Part shown: positions 51,893-61,800 of the stretch, piece after piece
Layout: each line of letters begins with the position of its first letter
Numbering within the stretch: the stretch's first letter is position 1
DNA from: Qipengyuania nanhaisediminis
GTDB taxonomy: Bacteria > Pseudomonadota > Alphaproteobacteria > Sphingomonadales > Sphingomonadaceae
Direction: 5' to 3'
NCBI RefSeq assembly: GCF_900115585.1
Contig: NZ_FOWZ01000001.1
Coordinates: 1,013,461 to 1,077,460, forward strand
Length of the DNA: 64,000 nt
Notes under the pieces: generated by a model
What the model was told of the DNA's origin: nothing
Seen by the model: only the letters and a program-made list of their open reading frames with translations
Databases searched by the model: none
Made by a program: the position numbers and the translations under genes

Positions 51893-54223
51893 TCAGTATT
51901 CGAACGTGAGCGTTGCGAAGACCTGCCGCGGATTGCCGTAGAAGGCCGTCAGCGTTCCGTCGGGGCCGAGCGTCGGGATCGGGAAACCGTTGGTCCCGTT
52001 CTGGATTTCGCCGGTCACGGGATCGGTCAGCACGAAGGTGTAGCCACTCGTCTTGTATTCCTTGTCGAGCAGGTTCTTGCCGTAGAGTCCGATACTCCAG
52101 TTGCCGCCCGGCGCGGTCCATTTCACGCTCGCATCGACGAGGGCGTAGCCGTCCTGGTCGAGATAGGGGTTCGGGATTTCGAACTGGCTCACCTTGCTGC
52201 GGTAGGAGACCGTTGCGCCGAGGTAGAGATCGCCGCTGCCGAGATCCGCATCGTAGCTCGCGGTCAGGCTGCCGGTGAACTCGGGCGTGTTCTGGACGAC
52301 GCGGAAGTCGGCGACATCGGTGGGAGTGCCGCCGATATCGGTGATATATTCGTCGTATTCCGCGTCGATATAGCCGAGCGAGCCCGAAAGGCCGAAGCCG
52401 CCGCCGAAGCGTGTATTGGCTTCCAGCTCGAGGCCCTTGAAAGTGGCTTTACCTGCGTTCGACACGACACCGCAGAAGGTGGGCGTCCCCTGAACTTCAC
52501 AGGCGACAGAACCAGGGATCTGGACATCGGTATAGTCGGCATAGAAGGCTGCCGCTGCAATGTTCAGCAGTCCTAGGTTGCCCTTGTAGCCCACTTCGTA
52601 ACTGTCGACTTCTTCGGGGGCGAAGCTGAGAAAATCTGCCACCTCCGCGTCGGTCGGATTGCCTGGATCGGCTGCAGGTGCATTTGCCCCGACCCCGCGT
52701 GGATCGAATCCGCCGCCCTTGAAGCCTTTAGAATAGCTGGCATAAATGTTGTGATCGGGTGTCGGCATGAAGCTGATCGAAGCGCGCGGAGTGAACTTCT
52801 TGAACTCTCTGCTACCGTCGAAATCGGTTTGCGGAGCACCGGCAGGAACGCCGGAACCGCCGTACACCGGCGAACCCCCGAACAAATATTGCTGACGTAA
52901 GATTTCCGCGCTGCGCTCATCCCATGTGTAGCGTCCGCCTACCGACAGACTTAGCTGTTCGGTCAGGTCGAAGGTGAAATCACCAAACACTGCATAAGTT
53001 TCGGTATCTACTGCCGCACTGGTGAATGCAGTCAGGTCAAGGCCCGGCAGTGTCGTGAAGATACGCACGTCGAACAGCGTGTCGGCCTTGGCATCCAGGT
53101 AATAGAAGCCGAGGAGACCCGACAAAGCGTCGCCGTCGTCCCACACCAGCTGAAATTCCTGGCTAATTTGTTCGTTGAAATAACCCCCGGGCACATCCAG
53201 GTCGACCGCCGGAAGCGCATCGAAGTCAATGGGCGTCAAGCTGTCGTCCTTGCGCCATGCGGAGATGGACCGCAGCGTCAGCGCATCGGATAGTTCCATT
53301 TCCGCGTGCAGCGAGATGCCGTAGCTTTCGACTTCCTGTTCGGGTTCGTTGAGGGCGCCGCGCGTGTCGAACACGTTATCGAGGATTGGCGCGCCCGAAG
53401 CGAGGCCGGGAATGAGGCGCGTACCACCGCGCGGATCGGACTTGTCCTTGGTGTAGTCGCCCTGCAGGCGGATGAAGCCGGGTTCGTCATAGCCGCCGAC
53501 TTCCAGGCTGAGCCGTCCTGCCCAGATGTCCTTGTTGTAGTTCTCGAGCCCCGTAGTGAGGTTATCGCCGAACCCGCCGCGCGAAAGCCGTGCGAGCGAA
53601 CCGCCGACACGGACCATGTCGCCCATCGGAACGGACGCGGTCACGACACCTTCGGCCTGGTCATACGTGCCATAAGTGGCGCGCGCCTTGAACGAGGGTT
53701 CAAGCGGCAGGCGCTTGGTTACGTATTTGACCGCGCCGCCGATGGTGTTGCGTCCATAAAGCGTTCCCTGCGGTCCGCGCAGGACCTCGATCCGCTCGAC
53801 GTCGTAGATATCGAGCACTGCAGTCTGCGGACGGTTCAGATAGACATCGTCGAGATAGATGCCGACGCCCTGTTCGAAGCCGGAGACGGGGTCCTGCTGG
53901 CCGATGCCGCGAATGAATGCGGACAGGGTGGAGTTGGTCGCACGGCTGGCTTCCAGCGTCACGTTGGGTACCGCCTGCGCGATGTCGGTGATGTCCAGTG
54001 CGCCGCGCTCTTCAAGCGCTTCGCCGGAAAAGGCCGACACGGCGACCGGCACGTCGATCAGGCGTTCTTCGCGGCGACGGGCGGTGACAACGATAACGTC
54101 TTCGCTTTCGTCGATCTCGGCCACGGCGTCGGTTTCCGACTGGGCCGAAGCGGGTGTGGCCAAGGCCGCGCAAGCGACGCCGGTCATCAATGCAGCCGTC
54201 AGGCGCACGGGGTGAAAATGCAT
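51893..54223 (-). CDS. TonB-dependent receptor, sphingomonad type
   Basis: 776 residues: signal peptide (about 1-28), TonB box-like VIVVTARRREE, plug domain with GIYLDDVYLNRPQ and VEVLRGPQGTLYGRNTIGGAVKYVT, and a barrel ending in an aromatic residue (ATLTFEY). This is the abundant sphingomonad receptor class for vitamins, sterols, aromatic or carbohydrate ligands; the ligand is unknown. ATG 54223 has GGGAGG about 7 bases upstream. It is divergent from a TetR gene and convergent with a sulfotransferase gene. Confidence 0.92.
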   Translation of the reverse strand: MHFHPVRLTAALMTGVACAALATPASAQSETDAVAEIDESEDVIVVTARRREERLIDVPVAVSAFSGEALEERGALDITDIAQAVPNVTLEASRATNSTLSAFIRGIGQQDPVSGFEQGVGIYLDDVYLNRPQTAVLDIYDVERIEVLRGPQGTLYGRNTIGGAVKYVTKRLPLEPSFKARATYGTYDQAEGVVTASVPMGDMVRVGGSLARLSRGGFGDNLTTGLENYNKDIWAGRLSLEVGGYDEPGFIRLQGDYTKDKSDPRGGTRLIPGLASGAPILDNVFDTRGALNEPEQEVESYGISLHAEMELSDALTLRSISAWRKDDSLTPIDFDALPAVDLDVPGGYFNEQISQEFQLVWDDGDALSGLLGFYYLDAKADTLFDVRIFTTLPGLDLTAFTSAAVDTETYAVFGDFTFDLTEQLSLSVGGRYTWDERSAEILRQQYLFGGSPVYGGSGVPAGAPQTDFDGSREFKKFTPRASISFMPTPDHNIYASYSKGFKGGGFDPRGVGANAPAADPGNPTDAEVADFLSFAPEEVDSYEVGYKGNLGLLNIAAAAFYADYTDVQIPGSVACEVQGTPTFCGVVSNAGKATFKGLELEANTRFGGGFGLSGSLGYIDAEYDEYITDIGGTPTDVADFRVVQNTPEFTGSLTASYDADLGSGDLYLGATVSYRSKVSQFEIPNPYLDQDGYALVDASVKWTAPGGNWSIGLYGKNLLDKEYKTSGYTFVLTDPVTGEIQNGTNGFPIPTLGPDGTLTAFYGNPRQVFATLTFEY

Positions 54224-54343
54224 AATGAAACCTCCCTCAAAATCTCTCAGGCGTCGGGATATTGAAAACTGAACCACCTTTCAAGTTTTATCTTGCGCTG
54301 TCCGCATTCAAGGGGGTAGCGGTGTCGGCGGGAGGAAGTCTGG
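54224..54343. promoter_or_regulatory. Divergent promoter region of the TonB receptor and TetR genes
   Basis: 120 bases between two divergent starts, AT-richer than the surroundings. It contains ttgaaa and tttcaa in inverted orientation 11 bases apart (about 54263-54285), a possible operator for the adjacent TetR protein. Confidence 0.3.
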
Positions 54344-54955
54344 ATGGCCAGCGACACGATCGAGAACCCCAAGGTTCCGCGCACGGAGAGGGGGCGGAAA
54401 ACCCAACGCAAGCTGCTGGATGCGGCGGCTATCGAATTCGGCGAACGGGGCTTTCACGAGGCCTCGATCAGCTCGATCACGCGCCGGGCGGGCGTCGCAC
54501 TCGGATCGTTCTACACCTACTTCGACAGCAAGGATGCGATCTTCCGCGCACTCGTGCTCGATATGAGCGATGCGGTGAAATCGGCCGCTCGCGATGCCAT
54601 TGCGGACGAGACCGACCCGCTTGCAATCGAACGCGCAGCGCTCGGCGGGTTCCTGCGCTTCGCCAGCGAGCATAAGGAAATCTACCGCATCATCGACGAG
54701 GCGGAATTCGTCGATCCGGACAGTTACCGCGCCCATTATGAGACGATCGGAGAGCGTATCGCCCAGCGTCTCAGGGACGGTGCGCAGGCGGGCGTCATGC
54801 GGCCGGATCTGGGCGAGGTCGAGGCCTGGGCCCTGATGGGCATGAACGTCTTCCTCGGCCTGCGTTACGCCATCTGGAACAGGAGCGGCGATCCCACTCC
54901 CGAAGATGTTGCCAAGGCTGCCAACACCTTGCTTGCAAAGGGAATAGAGGCGTAA
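54344..54955 (+). CDS. TetR/AcrR family transcriptional regulator
   Basis: 203 residues. The N-terminal DNA-binding domain reads LLDAAAIEFGERGFHEASIS then VALGSFYTYFDSKDAIFRAL, a standard TetR helix-turn-helix. The C-terminal ligand domain resembles TetR_C regulators that sense acyl-CoA or hydrophobic ligands. Its position, divergent from the TonB receptor gene, suggests it controls that gene. Confidence 0.9.
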   Translation: MASDTIENPKVPRTERGRKTQRKLLDAAAIEFGERGFHEASISSITRRAGVALGSFYTYFDSKDAIFRALVLDMSDAVKSAARDAIADETDPLAIERAALGGFLRFASEHKEIYRIIDEAEFVDPDSYRAHYETIGERIAQRLRDGAQAGVMRPDLGEVEAWALMGMNVFLGLRYAIWNRSGDPTPEDVAKAANTLLAKGIEA

Positions 54956-55009
54956 TCTCCCGGAACGCGTGTGGCTCCTATACGTTGTAAGGGCAAAGGA
55001 GACGCGAAT

Positions 55010-55252
55010 ATGATTGGCAAGGTAATCGGCGCCTACATGGGCGACAGGCTCGCAAAGAACACTTCTACCGGAATCGGCGGTGCAGGCGGCGCGGCGCTCG
55101 GTGTGATCGCAGCGGCAGCGCTGCGCAGGTTGAGCCTGCCGGCAATGATCGCTCTGGGCGCAGGTGGTTACCTCGCCAAGAAGCTGTCGGAAAAGAACAC
55201 CGGGACCGGCGATGCCGAACCGCAGACTACCAAGCCTGCTAAGGCAGCCTGA
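55010..55252 (+). CDS. Small Gly/Ala-rich protein of unknown function
   Basis: 80 residues. A Gly/Ala-rich hydrophobic middle (GIGGAGGAALGVIAAAALRR) could span or associate with a membrane; the tail is Thr/Pro/Lys-rich. AAAGGAGA lies 7 bases before the ATG, and a clear terminator follows 22 bases after the stop, so it is a real single-gene unit. No family was recognised. Confidence 0.75.
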   Translation: MIGKVIGAYMGDRLAKNTSTGIGGAGGAALGVIAAAALRRLSLPAMIALGAGGYLAKKLSEKNTGTGDAEPQTTKPAKAA

Positions 55253-55274
55253 ACGGCTTGAAATCGATACGCGG

Positions 55275-55304
55275 AAACGCCGTCCCGATCGGGGCGGCGT
55301 TTTT
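55275..55304 (+). terminator. Intrinsic terminator after the small Gly/Ala-rich gene
   Basis: Stem aaacgccg / cggcgttt extended by a wobble and three G-C pairs around loop gatc, followed by tt on the plus strand. It probably also serves as terminator of the opposing SLOG gene, whose stop is at 55313. Confidence 0.85.
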
Positions 55305-55312
55305 CGTTGGTG

Positions 55313-57115
55313 TCAGCCCGGCAAGGTAATGGGCCGCGTCTCATACTGCTGCTGCCACTGGTGGACATCCGACAGCATGATGTCGCTAAGCCTTCTGATC
55401 CTGTCGACGAGACGCGTGTAGCCAAGATCGTCGCGCTGGAATGACGCTTCGAGTTTGCGCAGGCGGCGGGCGAGGGCGGTCGATCGTTCTGCCGTCGCGG
55501 CGAAATCGCCCTGCATGCGGATGCCGTAGAGGGCTGCGGCGAGAGCCGGGAAGAAGGCGGTCGCGAAAGTCGTGACCGCTGCCAAGCTGACACCGGAGAT
55601 ATAGCCCATCTTGTCCGAGAAGATCGGGGTCGACAGGTAAAGGGCGCAGAACATGATCGTGCCGACGAACAGCCAGTCGCCTGCCTGGTGCAATCTGTGG
55701 TTGGTATGCTCCATCAAATGGGCATTGCCATCATGATAGGCGATCTGGTCGCGGATCAAGCGGATGGCCGTCTCCCGCACTCGCGCCAGGTAATCGCGGT
55801 CCAACTGCCCGGGTGGCATATCCAGTTCTCGGGCCGTGGCACGGGCGTACCAGGTGACCCAGCCCGGGTGCGTGGTCCCATCTTCCACGTCGCGCAGTTC
55901 CAGCCTGCCTAGCGTCGAGGACATTGCCAGCAACCTGAGGCGCTCTGCCAGATGGCGCCTGTCGATCCACATCGTATGGAAATCCGACCTGCGCGCACTT
56001 CGCGTGTTCAGGATGATGAGGGCAATGACCAGCAGTTCGGCGGCGATCAGGAAAGACTTGCCCGCGGGCCAGAACAGGCCCGACAGGGCGAGCAGGACGG
56101 CGAGGGCGGCCAGCGTGAAATTGGTCACGAAACTGCTTCTGAACCGCAGCGCGAAATAGCTCGCCGCCATGTCTGCTCTTGCGAAGCGGTCGACAACTTC
56201 GTCGTTCAGCCGGCGCCCGAGGGCACCGAGCCCTGCGAAAGGTTCGACCATCGGCATGAAATATGTGCGCGCTTCGGCGACGGTGGGCATCTTGAAGCGC
56301 GTCTTGGCTAGGCTTTTCGTCCCGCATGCCAGCAGCAGCAACGGCCAGGCCATGCTGAACTGCTTGCGCTTGGGAGCAGGGGCGTAAAAGGTTTGCAGAC
56401 ACTGCGCATCCTCGCCTTCGGGCGGTGCGCAAAGGGCCTCGAGCAGTTGGGGCAGGGCTTTCGACAGCTCGACGCGTTCCACCCCGTCGATGGACGGGCG
56501 GTCCGGTATCTCGTCATGCAGACCGCTCCACAGCAATTGCGGTGGGTGGATCTCGTCGGGCCAGACGTGGATGACGGGCATATGGCTCGCCACGGCCTGG
56601 GCGACGACTTCCGTCGTGCCGCCGCGGCCACGGGCCGCATCGCCGTCCCAAACTGCGATAAGTATGTCGGACTGGGCCAGCACCAGGCGACCGACGGCCT
56701 CGTAGGCCCCCGGATCGCCCGGCCGGTGATCGACGAGTTCGACTGTGCTTTCCGCGGCCTCGATCAGGGCCTGCGTCTGTGCCCATTCGGAAGGCTCGAA
56801 ATCGCGCGCATAATCTTCCTTGCGGAACGGCAGGCAGGCGGACAGCGGCAGGCCTTGGGCCAGCGCCGCCTCGGCCGCGACGGTGTCGGCACCGGTTGCC
56901 ATGGCGGAGACCAGGCGCACCACGGGTGCCTCGTCGGAGAATACTTCGCGATTGCGCTCGTAGATGTCTTCCAGAGCGTTTTTCGCGCGCGCGAAGATGT
57001 CCTCGCAGCCATGCCGCACGGCCTCGTTGCGTTCGCGCGGCAACCTCGGCGGTCGGTGGCCGGTAATACCGATCCGCAGGGTCAGGCGCGGTTTCAGGTC
57101 GAGCTTTTCCGACAT
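55313..57115 (-). CDS. SLOG-like nucleotide-binding domain fused to a four-helix membrane module
   Basis: 600 residues. N-terminal Rossmann-like domain with the SLOG/LOG-type motifs RIGITGHR (15-21), SAMATGADTVAAEAAL (70-85), LPFRKEDY (95-102) and later WDGDAARGRGGTTEVV (about 155-170). SLOG domains bind NAD-derived or related nucleotides in known systems. Two membrane hairpins follow (about 330-375 and 480-530), each trailed by a basic helix with R-AERLR / R-STALARRLRKLEA, resembling SLATT-type effectors. The ATG directly follows the TGA of the TIR gene. Domain calls are from motifs only; no exact match to a known defence gene was recognised. Confidence 0.72.
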   Translation of the reverse strand: MSEKLDLKPRLTLRIGITGHRPPRLPRERNEAVRHGCEDIFARAKNALEDIYERNREVFSDEAPVVRLVSAMATGADTVAAEAALAQGLPLSACLPFRKEDYARDFEPSEWAQTQALIEAAESTVELVDHRPGDPGAYEAVGRLVLAQSDILIAVWDGDAARGRGGTTEVVAQAVASHMPVIHVWPDEIHPPQLLWSGLHDEIPDRPSIDGVERVELSKALPQLLEALCAPPEGEDAQCLQTFYAPAPKRKQFSMAWPLLLLACGTKSLAKTRFKMPTVAEARTYFMPMVEPFAGLGALGRRLNDEVVDRFARADMAASYFALRFRSSFVTNFTLAALAVLLALSGLFWPAGKSFLIAAELLVIALIILNTRSARRSDFHTMWIDRRHLAERLRLLAMSSTLGRLELRDVEDGTTHPGWVTWYARATARELDMPPGQLDRDYLARVRETAIRLIRDQIAYHDGNAHLMEHTNHRLHQAGDWLFVGTIMFCALYLSTPIFSDKMGYISGVSLAAVTTFATAFFPALAAALYGIRMQGDFAATAERSTALARRLRKLEASFQRDDLGYTRLVDRIRRLSDIMLSDVHQWQQQYETRPITLPG

Positions 57116-58801
57116 TCAGCCTGCTGCCTCTTCCCAATGTTCCTGCGCCCAGTCGCACATCTGACTGCAATGCTCCAATTTCCCGAACCAGCGCTGCAGT
57201 CTCAATTGGAGCAGCTCGAGCGTCACCTGCGGATCATGCTCCCGCATCTTCGCGAGGTTTCCGGCCGCCTGCTGGTGATTGCCCTCGTGCTTGTCGACGA
57301 GAAAGAGGCCGAGGTAAGCGGCGGCACTGGTGTGGTTCAGCCGCAGGGCACGGTCGTATTGCCGCCGCGCTTCGGCAAGCTTCCCGTCGCGCAGATGCAC
57401 GCTCCCTTTCCAGACATAGGTGGCGAATTGGGTGTGCGCGCCGGGTGCCTGGAAGATTTCGAGATCGAACTGCTCCAGAGCTTCGTCCGCATTATGCAGC
57501 AGCGCGTGGGCGATCCCTGCGTTGTAATGCGCGAGACCGAAATTCGGGCTCTTTTCGAGTGCGCGCTGCGCGTAGATCAGCGCGTCTTCGGGCTGGCCGA
57601 TGTAGTTGTAAGCCTCGGCGACGTGAGCGAGGACCATCGGATTGTCCGGGTCGAGCGACAGGGCGCGGCCGATCTCAGCATTGATCTTCTCGATGGCATC
57701 CGGATCGTCGGGCGAGGCGTGCATGTAAATCGTCGCATTCGCGTCGGCGAGCATGGCGTGGGCCAAGCCATAGGACGGCGCGATTTCGACTGCCTTCTGC
57801 GCATCCTGCAAGGCGAGGAGGAGCGTCTCTCCGGTAATCTGGCGATAATTGGCGACTGCCCGTGTAACCAGTTCCCAGGCGGTCAGGTTTTCCGGTTTCT
57901 TGAGCGCGCGTTCCATCTCGAGCCGGTTGACCTGCGAATTGAGATGGGCGGCGACTTCGAGGACCAGTTCCTCTTCCAGCTCGGCGAGTTCGTCGAGCGG
58001 GCGTTCGAACTTTTGCGTCCAGAGGATCGTGCCCGTTCGCGCGTCGAGCAATTGGGCAGTGACACGCAGGGATTTCATCCTGCGCCGCACATTGCCCTCG
58101 AGGATGTATCGCACCCCCAGACTGCGCGCCATTGCCTCGATATCGGCGATTTCGCCATTACGGTATCGCGCGACGGCGCTGCTGGAAATGACCCGTAATT
58201 CCGCCGCCTGCGACATGGCGTCGATGACATCCTCGACCAGGCCGATAGCGAAGACGTCGTCGTCCTCGAGGCCGGAGCGGTTCTTAAACGGGAGCACTGC
58301 CAACGAGGGCAATTCGCCTTCAACGCCTTCGCGTGGCGGAAGCGGAGGAGGGGCATGCGCCGTGGCCTGCGGCCTGATGACCTCGGTATCTGCCGCATCC
58401 TTGGACTTGCGCCGTTCGACCACTTCCCGGATGTCGGAAACGAATGCCTGCCAGCGTGGATCGGACCGGTCGCCGTTCCAACCGGTGAGGTCGGCCGTCT
58501 GGGTCAGTTCGAACATGATCGGCCGCTCGCATGGCGAGATCATCGCGGGGACCAAAGCGCCGTGCCGGTCGCCGATCGTGGCTTCGGAACGGACCCAACG
58601 CGACTGGACCGAGGTCGACGACCAGAGAACCACGACGGCGGGCGCCTGTCTCAGGGCCTTCTCGATAACCTCGTCGTAGGTATCGCCCGACCGCAGCGTT
58701 TCATCCCACCATACCGCAAAACCTTCGGCCTGCAGGGTCGAGGCGAAGAGGCGGGCGATATCTTCGTCCGCGCGGCCATAGGATATGAACAGGTCGTGCA
58801 A
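57116..58801 (-). CDS. TIR domain / TolB-like / TPR protein
   Basis: 561 residues. TIR domain (about 1-128) starts HDLFISYGRADEDIARLF, with VWWDETLRSGD and the helix SRWVRSE in which Glu73 aligns with the catalytic Glu of NAD-cleaving TIRs. A TolB-like domain (about 164-285, LPSLAVLPFKN, GVRYILEGNVRRR) and TPR repeats (about 300-545) follow. This chain is like adenylate-cyclase-linked TPR proteins with the cyclase replaced by TIR. The start is TTG at 58801 with a close GGGGGAAG; no better start was found. The next gene begins with no spacer, so the pair is one operon. Enzymatic activity is inferred. Confidence 0.88.
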   Translation of the reverse strand: MHDLFISYGRADEDIARLFASTLQAEGFAVWWDETLRSGDTYDEVIEKALRQAPAVVVLWSSTSVQSRWVRSEATIGDRHGALVPAMISPCERPIMFELTQTADLTGWNGDRSDPRWQAFVSDIREVVERRKSKDAADTEVIRPQATAHAPPPLPPREGVEGELPSLAVLPFKNRSGLEDDDVFAIGLVEDVIDAMSQAAELRVISSSAVARYRNGEIADIEAMARSLGVRYILEGNVRRRMKSLRVTAQLLDARTGTILWTQKFERPLDELAELEEELVLEVAAHLNSQVNRLEMERALKKPENLTAWELVTRAVANYRQITGETLLLALQDAQKAVEIAPSYGLAHAMLADANATIYMHASPDDPDAIEKINAEIGRALSLDPDNPMVLAHVAEAYNYIGQPEDALIYAQRALEKSPNFGLAHYNAGIAHALLHNADEALEQFDLEIFQAPGAHTQFATYVWKGSVHLRDGKLAEARRQYDRALRLNHTSAAAYLGLFLVDKHEGNHQQAAGNLAKMREHDPQVTLELLQLRLQRWFGKLEHCSQMCDWAQEHWEEAAG

Positions 58802-58887
58802 CGCTTCCCCCGTTCGACTGCCGCAGAATTGCGGTAGTGAGCGTTCCCATTAATCCGATTTGTGCCCGTTGGCCATGGCGGGCCTGT

Positions 58888-61800
58888 TCATGCCTGCCAG
58901 AGCACCTTGCCCGGTAGAATTGTCATGTCGTATTCCAGTCGAACTCCGTGCACGCGCTGTTGCGGAGCTATGCCGAAATCCTTGGCGACCGGAGAGCTGT
59001 CGAGATGCTCGAGCGTCATGTCGAAAGTGGTCAATCTGGGGAAGGCATCGAACCGGGTGACCTCCCCGATTGCTTCCGTGATTGCCTGGTAGCAGGCTCT
59101 ATCTCCGTCATGCACATCGCGGAATTGCTTGAGGAAGAGCTGCGGCACGCGCCGGTGCAGCGCATCGCCGAATATCTCGAAGTCCAGCTTCAGGCTGTTA
59201 TGCCAGCCGTCCCCGCTCTTGCCGACGTGGTGGTAGAGAGACTTTACCGCATCACCAAAGCCGGAGATGCCGGATAGGGCTGCGCTTTCCTTCTCGCCCT
59301 TGTGGCCAAGCGTCAGGAGACGATGCCGCGCCTGTTCGGAGGTCTTTCCGAAAGACTTGGTAGCGAAGAGATCCACGTTGAGGTCGCGCGCCGAATTCCC
59401 TTTATCGTCCGGCAGGGTGATCCAGCCCTTCTGCTTGGCATAGCCGAAAATCTCCCGGCCCGAGGCGATGGCCACAGGATTGTCGAGCACAAGGTATGGC
59501 ATGACCATGTCGAAATGGGTGGCAACCTCCTTGCCACCGCGTTCCTCGACCCGAACTGCGGGAATCCAGAAGGTGAGCTCACGTTCGGGCGACCAGCCCA
59601 TTTCCGGCTCGTCGACGAAACGGCCGGTTCCGATGTCGACGATGGTCATCATCATTTTCGATGTCATCGGGCGCACGCGGACTTCGCCCCCGCTGGGTTC
59701 GTCGAACATCCTGCGGCAATATCCGGCCATGAGATCGTAGTCTGCATCGAGCAGGAACGCCCACATCGTCGTGTCGTCGAGCGTGATGCGCCCCGGGAAG
59801 GTGGCCATGCCGGAATGCTTCACAAAGGCGCCGCGCGCTTGCGAAGGTTTTGCCGGATATTCCGCCTGTGTCAGCGCTTCGGCATCGACGCCGCGAACGT
59901 CCGTCGGGAATTTCGAGATCGCGTGGCTGGCCAGCATCCCGGAGATCGTGCTCGCTTCGAACGAGCCGAGGTTCTGCCCGTTCTGGATCCAGTCGCCCGT
60001 GAGGTAGAGGTTCGAATAGGTCGACCCGCTCGCGGTCATGCGGTGGCGCGTCGAATTGCGCACGGTGAGCGTGTAGCGTTCGCTCGGATCGATATTGGCG
60101 CGCACATAGGTGCTGCGGATGACACCGCCTTTTGGCGCACCGGGGCCGAAGCCGCCTGGCCAGAAGCGCTCGCCCTGCTTCTCCAGGAATTGCTCGGCGA
60201 ACTGATCGACCTTCCTTTGCTCGCGCACGGGAAAATCGTGGTCTGACGAGGGCGGAAGCGTGTCCTTGCAAGGCAGCGGCCCGCACATGATCTGCTCCGT
60301 GCAAATTCCGGAATCCTTGGGCCATTCCTCGGTGCCGAGCACTTCGGAGATGTCGCACCAGGTGTTCAGATTGACCTTGTCGAACGCGCCGACGAGGGTG
60401 GGCAGTGTCCAGCCCAGACCGACCTCGTCCTGGTCCATCCAGGTTTGCAGGTTCTGGGTCGCAGTGCTGCGGATGGTGTGGTTGAAGCGCGCCCATTCCT
60501 GCTTTTGCGCAATCAGGTCGCGGCAGATGACTGGGTGGGCGGCTGGCGGAATGGCCAGCACGAGTGCATCGTAATCGTCCCCGGCCGTCAGGGTGAGCGG
60601 GGGCAGGGCATCTTCCCACTCGGTCCAGTGGGATTCGAGATCGGCCCCGGACGCCTTCAACTTGTCGCCATCCTTGATCTGCTCGAAGCGTGGACGGTCC
60701 GGCCAGACATATTGCCCGCTTTTGAGCTGGCGCAGCGGGTCGTAGTCGCCGCCGAGAAGTTCGACCTGACGGCCAAGTTCGACGCTCTCGATCTGCTTCC
60801 CGTCGGCGGATGGCACCAGCCGATCGACGCGATGGAAGAATTCGACCTTCACGCCGCGCTGCTTCAGGACCTCGTAGATCGGCTGGACGATCGCATCGCC
60901 GGTGGCGCTGTTGAACTTCCAGATGATCGCACCCTGATAGGTCGCCGTGTTCATCAAAGAGACCACCATGGTCCCCGCCTCGACCTCGCCCGGCTTCGTC
61001 CAGTCGCCTTGGGGATATGCGAAGATCAGGTCGTAGAGACTGCGGATGAGCGACGAATCCAGAGTGATCTCGTCGGCGCCGTGCGACCTCAGCCAGTCGC
61101 GATAGTCGAAGTGATTGACGCGCTCGAGATTGGCTTCGGGATCGAACAGGAGGCCGTCTCGAAGGGAGCCGATAAGGCTGGAAAGACCGAGATCGACGAA
61201 GATCCAGAAGTGCCGCAGGTCCGCATCTTTCTCTAGGAGAGGACGCGCGCGGCGCTGGATCCAGCTGCGCAATCCCGCGGCGGCATCGGCGAGCAGATTG
61301 TGGTGATGCGCGCCGTGCTTTGCCGGGTCCTCGACGAGCGTCTGCACCAGTCCCAGCGCATCGCGGATGAGCACGCTTGCGGCCTCGGCGACCAGATGTT
61401 CGATGCCGAGGAACAACCGCACGATCATCCGGCGCCACCACGGCAGGGACGACAGGTCTGGATGGTCGGAGAAGGTGATCCCGTGAGTGCCGAGCATCTC
61501 GCTCTCGATCCACTCGAGAACTTCGGCGATCCGGCCCCATATATCGGGCGCCTTGGTGATCCCCGGGGTCCCGGGCATTACGGGCACGCCGAAAGGCCAG
61601 GGTTCGTATTCGCCATTGCGGCGATCCATCAGCGTCAGCGTCGTCTGCTGGGTGAAGGCCTTGTCCCATGTCTCGAACGGCAGGTTCTGCGCTTCGCCAT
61701 AGGCCTCCTGCACCATGCGGAACGCGTTCTGGTAGGCACCCATGAATACGTGGAGACCGTGCTCCTGCACCCGCTCGCCATGATCGGGATTGCGCCCGGT

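Noticed and set aside
56393..58198. A 601-codon open frame on the plus strand opposite the TIR and SLOG genes
   Set aside because: It runs antisense to two clear domain proteins, shows no motif of its own and has the composition expected of a GC-rich antisense frame.
55313..58801. Classical Thoeris (ThsA/ThsB)
   Set aside because: ThsA has a SIR2-type NADase before its SLOG domain and ThsB is a short TIR protein; here the SLOG is fused to membrane helices and the TIR to TolB/TPR, so only the logic is similar.
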